Shown piece after piece: positions 37,301 to 41,953 of a stretch of 41,953 bases of DNA. This DNA is from Candidatus Nanopelagicales bacterium (GTDB taxonomy: Bacteria > Actinomycetota > Actinomycetes > S36-B12): positions 1-41,953 of the forward strand of contig JAFMDS010000014.1 of NCBI GenBank assembly GCA_017857175.1, written 5' to 3'. Within the stretch, counting starts at the first letter, position 1. Each line of letters begins with the position of its first letter. The position numbers were made by a program, and so were the translations under genes. The notes under the pieces were generated by a model that worked only from the letters and a program-made list of their open reading frames with translations, did not search any database and was not told the origin of the DNA.

Positions 37301-38776
37301 CTAGATGTGCACAGCATTCGCCGCGTCACCTTTAGCCATGTCCTTCTTGCTCATGTTTACCAGGCTCACCCAAATGACTGCTGCGCCGACCAAGATGATC
37401 GCGCTCCAACCAAAAGCATCGGTGAATCCTTCAACGAGCGCATCAGGCGTTGGGCCCTGAAGTTGATTTGCCACGATGTAGGCCGCGGTGGCAGATGTCG
37501 CAATGGTGTTCAGGAATGCAATGCCCACCGAGCCACCGATTTGCTGGCTGGTGTTCAAAACGGCAGACGCAACACCAGCATCTTGGTCACCAACGGCGTA
37601 TAGCGCCGTTGCCGAAAGCGGCACAAAGATCAATCCCATTCCGAGGCTGATGAGAATCATGGGAGGCAAAATTCCAGAAACATAAGAAGTGTCGGCCGCC
37701 ATCTTTGTGAACCAGAAAAGTCCGGAGATGGCAAGTATGAATCCACCAAAGGTGACAAAGCGTGGTCCAAAACGTGGAAGTAATTGACTCGCAATTCCCG
37801 CACTGACAATGACTCCCGCAGAGAATGGCAGGAAGAGCATCCCGGACTTGAGGGCGGAATAACCCAAGACTGCTTGGAAGAAGTAGGTGAGGAAAAGGAA
37901 CATCGAGAAAATTCCGATACCGACGAAGAAACTTGCAAGATATGCGCCACCACGGTTGCGATTACGAATTATCTTGAGTGGCAATAGTGGATGCGATGAA
38001 CGCATTTCAATGAAGATGAACAGCGCTAGCAGCGCAAGACCAAGACCCATGAAGCCGAGGGTTGTTTGGCCGGTCCAACCATTGGCTTCAGCCTGTGTGA
38101 TTCCGTAAACCAAAGAGACAAGACCGAGAGTCGCGGTGACGGCGCCGGGGATGTCGTACTTAGTATTTCCTTGGGCACGACTTTCATGCACAAATGGGAT
38201 TGCGAGGAGCACCGCAATAATTGCAATCGGAACGTTCACCCACAGGGTCCAATGCCAGGAAACGAATTCGGTGAGAACGCCACCCATGACCAGACCAATT
38301 GCCGCGCCGGCACCCGAGATCGCGCCGTACACACCAAATGCTCGTGCACGCTCTTTGGATTCGGTGAAGGTGACTGAGATCAAACTGAGCGCCGCGGGTG
38401 CCAGTAGCGCAGCGAAAACTCCCTGCAAACCACGAGCCGCGAAAAGCATTCCACTGTTGACGGCCATTCCACCGAGCGCTGAAGCGCCCGCAAATCCCAG
38501 TAGGCCCACAATCAGCATTCGCTTGCGACCGGCGTAGTCAGCGATGCGCCCACCCAACAGAAGCAGGCCACCAAACGCGAGGGTGTAAGCCGTCACGACC
38601 CACTGACGCTGTACGTCATCAAAGCCGAGGTCAGCTTGCATTGTGGGCAATGCGATGTTCACGATTGACGCGTCAAGAACCACCATCAACTGAGCAATCG
38701 CGATCACGATCAGTGCGCGCCACCGGTTGGGGTCGGGAACAACAGCAGAGGAAAGGGGGGCAGCAGACGTGCTCAA
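37301..38776 (-). CDS. MFS drug/solute exporter (DHA2, EmrB/QacA-like, 14 TM)
   Basis: ALIVIAIAQLMVVLDASIVNIALPTMQADLGF, RWVVTAYTLAFGGLLLLGGRIADYAGRKRMLIVGLLGF, long hydrophobic C-terminal half. Probable TTG start at 38776 with SD CAGGAG; the ORF track starts at 38812. Confidence 0.88.
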   Translation of the reverse strand: MSTSAAPLSSAVVPDPNRWRALIVIAIAQLMVVLDASIVNIALPTMQADLGFDDVQRQWVVTAYTLAFGGLLLLGGRIADYAGRKRMLIVGLLGFAGASALGGMAVNSGMLFAARGLQGVFAALLAPAALSLISVTFTESKERARAFGVYGAISGAGAAIGLVMGGVLTEFVSWHWTLWVNVPIAIIAVLLAIPFVHESRAQGNTKYDIPGAVTATLGLVSLVYGITQAEANGWTGQTTLGFMGLGLALLALFIFIEMRSSHPLLPLKIIRNRNRGGAYLASFFVGIGIFSMFLFLTYFFQAVLGYSALKSGMLFLPFSAGVIVSAGIASQLLPRFGPRFVTFGGFILAISGLFWFTKMAADTSYVSGILPPMILISLGMGLIFVPLSATALYAVGDQDAGVASAVLNTSQQIGGSVGIAFLNTIATSATAAYIVANQLQGPTPDALVEGFTDAFGWSAIILVGAAVIWVSLVNMSKKDMAKGDAANAVHI

Positions 38777-38841
38777 AAGAACTCCTGACAGACGTAAAGT
38801 GATAACGCACATCAGATAGTTGCACGTTCAAGTTCCCCCCA

Positions 38842-40368
38842 ATGGTACATGATGATCCCGTGAGTCATGCGGTGGTTATCTCCTTCGATCAATTGAGCCT
38901 CACACATGGGGTGCTAGCGAGTGCCGACCCACAAACTGATCACGTGTTGTTCATCGAAAGCGCCTCCATGCTCACCTCGAAGAGTTGGCATGCACAACGA
39001 CTCTATTTCCTACTCTCTGCAGCCCAACATTTCCGGCAAGAATTGGTGCAACGCGGTTTCACCGTCACTTACATTGCCAGTGACACGTTTGCCAGCGGAG
39101 TTGACCAGTTCATCCGGGCGAATCCAGGCGTGGCACTTCGGGCCACAACACCCAGCTCGCGAGCACAGAAAGAGTTACTTCTAAACCTTGGCGTAGAGCT
39201 ACTACCCAACGATTTGTTTCTCACACCCCACAATGACTTTGTCGAGTGGGCATCGGGCTACAAGTCCCTAACCATGGAGTACTTCTATCGATGGCAGCGC
39301 AAGCGGCTCAATCTGCTCATGGATGGTAACCAGCCAGAAGGTGGCCAATGGAACTTCGATGCAGACAATCGCTTGCCTCCACCAAAGAACCGCAAAGGGC
39401 AGGCTCCTCACATGTGGCCGCAACCGTTGCATTTTGAATTCGATGACATTGACTTAGCGTCAATAGTTCGCCTCAACGAATTCACCACGTGGGGTGACAT
39501 GCCCAACGGTACTTGGGCAACAACGCGACAAGGCGCCTTGAAGCAACTGGAACACTTTGTGACGAATGCGCTCACGGATTTCGGCCCATATGAGGACGCC
39601 ATGCCCACAGACACCTGGACGGTCAACCACTCTTTGCTCAGCCCCTACTTAAACATCGGCTTATTGCATCCCAGCGAAGTTGTATCGGCAGCGGTTGAAA
39701 GATACGAACAAGGCGGTGTGCCCATTCAATCCATTGAAGGTTTCATTCGGCAGGTAATCGGCTGGCGCGAATACATTAATGGTGTCTATTGGCTTTTCGA
39801 GAACGACTATAGAGAGCGAAATGAGCTCAATGCGCACCGTTCACTTCTGCCGCTCTACGAGGATTCCACTTCAACACATATGAATTGCATGAGCACCGTT
39901 GTTGCTGATGTCGAGAAGCGCGCATGGACCCATCACATTCCGCGCCTCATGCTCTTGGCCAACCTCGCGCTGCTCACGGGAATTAACCCCCAGGAACTAC
40001 TCGACTGGATGCGCCGCTCCTTTATCGATGCAGCAGATTGGGTGATGGTTCCTAATGTGATTGGTATGGGCGTCCACGCGGACGGCGGCCTCATGATGAC
40101 CAAGCCCTACGCGGCAGGGGGTGCCTACATCTCGCGCATGAGCAACTACTGCGGTGGCTGCGTATATGACCCAAAGAAGCGCACGGGCGATGATGCCTGC
40201 CCCTTCACAACCCTCTATTGGGATTTTCTTGATCGGAATCGGCAGGAATTTTCAGGAAACCATCGCATGGGCCAGCAACTACGAGGTCTCGATCGCTTGA
40301 GCGACATAGAAGAAATCCGCTCCCGAGCCAAGGATGTCATCCAAGGACTCGAGAGCGGAGATATTTAA
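38842..40368 (+). CDS. FeS-containing bacterial cryptochrome/photolyase (PhrB/CryB-type, (6-4) photolyase family)
   Basis: KSWHAQRLYFLLSAAQHFRQEL, QPEGGQWNFDADNR, SIEGFIRQVIGWREYINGVYW, MNVC-type cluster cysteines MNCM...YCGGCVYDPKKRTGDDACPF. Start 38842 or the GTG at 38860. Confidence 0.92.
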   Translation: MVHDDPVSHAVVISFDQLSLTHGVLASADPQTDHVLFIESASMLTSKSWHAQRLYFLLSAAQHFRQELVQRGFTVTYIASDTFASGVDQFIRANPGVALRATTPSSRAQKELLLNLGVELLPNDLFLTPHNDFVEWASGYKSLTMEYFYRWQRKRLNLLMDGNQPEGGQWNFDADNRLPPPKNRKGQAPHMWPQPLHFEFDDIDLASIVRLNEFTTWGDMPNGTWATTRQGALKQLEHFVTNALTDFGPYEDAMPTDTWTVNHSLLSPYLNIGLLHPSEVVSAAVERYEQGGVPIQSIEGFIRQVIGWREYINGVYWLFENDYRERNELNAHRSLLPLYEDSTSTHMNCMSTVVADVEKRAWTHHIPRLMLLANLALLTGINPQELLDWMRRSFIDAADWVMVPNVIGMGVHADGGLMMTKPYAAGGAYISRMSNYCGGCVYDPKKRTGDDACPFTTLYWDFLDRNRQEFSGNHRMGQQLRGLDRLSDIEEIRSRAKDVIQGLESGDI

Positions 40369-40374
40369 CAGTTA

Positions 40375-40902
40375 CTAGCGGCGCAAGTTACGTTCAAACG
40401 CTGAAAGATGACGCTCCGAGCCTGACAGCAATCGCTCAAGAACCCTCTCAACGTCGGGGAGTTGGCCTGCGTCAAGGGATTTCTCGAGATCCGCGATATC
40501 CATCTCTTCGATTGCAATGCCCACTTCAATTGCATCCTGGCGAGACTGCATGCCTTGTTCAACCAGATCGTTATAGAGCTTTTGCAGTACTGGGTCATCA
40601 AAGTGGCCAACTTTGTCACCAACGGTTGGATCCTTGATTCCATATTTGGCAAGCAACGTCTGTACTGAACTCATGTGAGTTGATTCGGCTCGGGAAATAT
40701 TGTCAAAGATCCGCATCCCGTACTCGTCACCGAGAGTGACATAAACATCGTGTGCGAGCTTCTCTTCAGCGACGAGATACTGCAGCATCGATGCTGACAC
40801 TTTGGCATTCGTTGCCTGAGCTCCAGCCTGAATACCAAAGGGAACTATTACCAAAGGCAGTGCTGCGGCAAGTGCGATGCTTATTTTAAATTTCGAGTTC
40901 AT
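40375..40902 (-). CDS. Secreted DUF2202 ferritin-like protein
   Basis: Signal peptide; LQYLVAEEKLAHDVYVTLGDEYGMRIFDNISRAESTHMSSVQTLLAKYGI, GIAIEEMDIADLEKSL. Confidence 0.88.
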   Translation of the reverse strand: MNSKFKISIALAAALPLVIVPFGIQAGAQATNAKVSASMLQYLVAEEKLAHDVYVTLGDEYGMRIFDNISRAESTHMSSVQTLLAKYGIKDPTVGDKVGHFDDPVLQKLYNDLVEQGMQSRQDAIEVGIAIEEMDIADLEKSLDAGQLPDVERVLERLLSGSERHLSAFERNLRR

Positions 40903-41034
40903 ATCGTCTGCTCCTTTGACTTTTTCAGGGTTATTTTCCTGTCACTTCAATTAACCCACTCGAAAGTTCGAGAGTCGCCATGAGAGCGTAAGGGGATTGT
41001 AAAGTCTAAGTTTTTCAATAGTTTTTAACACTTT

Positions 41035-41062
41035 TTGGGACTAAAGACCCTCCCAAAATGGG
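41035..41062 (-). terminator. Candidate terminator after the proline racemase-family gene
   Basis: Minus strand: GACCC-ATTTTGGGA-GGGTC-TTT directly after the stop codon. Confidence 0.4.
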
Positions 41063-41066
41063 TCCT

Positions 41067-41953
41067 TCAATACATGGGCCACGTATCCGAAACTCGATAT
41101 CCCGTGGGCCATGGATCTGCAGGGTCAACGTAAAGCTGGCTTGTGCCGTAAATATAGGCCTGCCCCTGAATGGATGGGACTATTGCTGCCACACCTGCGA
41201 GGTCGACTTGCTCAACAATGGATCCAATAAATTCTGAACCAATAATTGATCGGCCAATAAACTCGTCGCCGATTTGCATCTCGCCTCGGCTGTGCAAAAC
41301 AGCCATAAGCGCACTACAACCAGTTCCAGTGGGAGACCTATCTAGTTTTCCCGGGTTAATCACACACACGTTTGTCGAGGTCAACTGATCATATTCATTG
41401 CGGCTTCGAGGACCAGTGAAATAGGTGAATGAATGATGCTTCCATACGGGCAGGTTTGGATGCACAAATTCCAACTGCTCATTGGCTGCGGCACGAATGT
41501 CCATGCCGATCCGTGCTAGATCGTGCGCCTCAGAGGGCACGAGATCAAAGCCCAAATCACGCGCTTCAGTCATGACAAAACTGTCGCCACCAAATGCTGT
41601 TGTGACGGTGATTGTTCCCAATCCCTCAACTTCAAGTGGCACTAGATTGTGCATGACAAAACTTGGCAGATTATTGAGTCGGACTGACGTAACTTTGCCA
41701 TTTTCACAACTGGCGCGTACTGTGACCAAACCGGCCGGCGCCTCAAGGACTAGGTCAGTAACCGGCTCGCTCATGGGAATAATGCCAGTTTCCAAGAGCA
41801 CTGTCGCCACACACATCGTGTTTGATCCTGACATGGGAGGCGTGTCCTCCGGCTCCATAATGATGAAAGCTGCATCAGCAGCAGGATTAACGGGAGGAAC
41901 CAAGAGGTTGTAATGGCGAAATACGCCGCCACGTGGCTCATTGAGAAGAAATT
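41067..41953 (-). CDS. Proline racemase/hydroxyproline epimerase-family protein (5' end outside window)
   Basis: Frame stays open to the window edge (FLLNEPRGGVFRHYNLLVPPVNPAADAAFIIMEPEDTPPMSGSNTMCVATVLLETG); DRSPTGTGCSALMAVL; GSEFIGSI. Confidence 0.88.
   Translation of the reverse strand, partial: FLLNEPRGGVFRHYNLLVPPVNPAADAAFIIMEPEDTPPMSGSNTMCVATVLLETGIIPMSEPVTDLVLEAPAGLVTVRASCENGKVTSVRLNNLPSFVMHNLVPLEVEGLGTITVTTAFGGDSFVMTEARDLGFDLVPSEAHDLARIGMDIRAAANEQLEFVHPNLPVWKHHSFTYFTGPRSRNEYDQLTSTNVCVINPGKLDRSPTGTGCSALMAVLHSRGEMQIGDEFIGRSIIGSEFIGSIVEQVDLAGVAAIVPSIQGQAYIYGTSQLYVDPADPWPTGYRVSDTWPMY

Noticed and set aside
40959-40972. CTCGAA-AG-TTCGAG palindrome upstream of the DUF2202 gene considered as a LexA/SOS box
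   Set aside because: The actinobacterial SOS box I know is TCGAACN4GTTCGA, longer than this site; the half-site spacing does not fit.
1-41953. Search for tRNA/rRNA genes, transposases, integrases, phage genes, toxin-antitoxin pairs, restriction-modification or known defence systems
   Set aside because: None recognised by reading; apart from the accessory-looking right part, the window is core chromosomal content.

Overview
This window looks like a gene-dense actinobacterial chromosome segment. The order lysS ... panC/nadB/nadC/coaX ... folK/folP/folE/ftsH/hpt/tilS/dacB/ppa resembles a block I recall from other Actinobacteria (memory, not searched). Left to right: 3' end of ppc; argA-like GNAT; lysS; HAD hydrolase; an NAD/CoA operon (DUF2520-panC-nadB-nadC-coaX); a MidA-type methyltransferase followed by a stand-alone NuoD-like protein; a folate block with a FolP-FolB fusion; ftsH, hpt, tilS, a zinc metalloprotease and dacB; ppa; a phosphate block (pstC-pstA-pstB-pstS plus a second substrate-binding lipoprotein) with clear GTTCAC-type direct repeats upstream; a molybdenum cofactor cluster (moaB/mog, moaC, moeA, xdhC, moaD, moaA, moaE, mobA/mocA-like); then an accessory-like stretch (cupin lipoprotein, YczE-like protein, EamA transporter, Vgb-like beta-propeller, PCuAC copper chaperone, MFS exporter, FeS photolyase, DUF2202 ferritin-like protein, proline racemase-family protein). 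The two observations I rate highest are absent from the ORF track. (1) An unannotated 51-codon ORF (37128..37283, minus) encodes a peptide with a double-glycine leader-like motif (EDLTDTDLEGVAGG) and a two-cysteine core, directly downstream of an MFS exporter. (2) A nested stem structure (33870..33937) whose outer helix pairs the whole Shine-Dalgarno sequence of the EamA transporter gene is a candidate cis-regulatory RNA. No tRNA, rRNA, CRISPR array, transposase or phage gene was recognised. Nothing was computed; all calls come from reading the sequence and from family knowledge.
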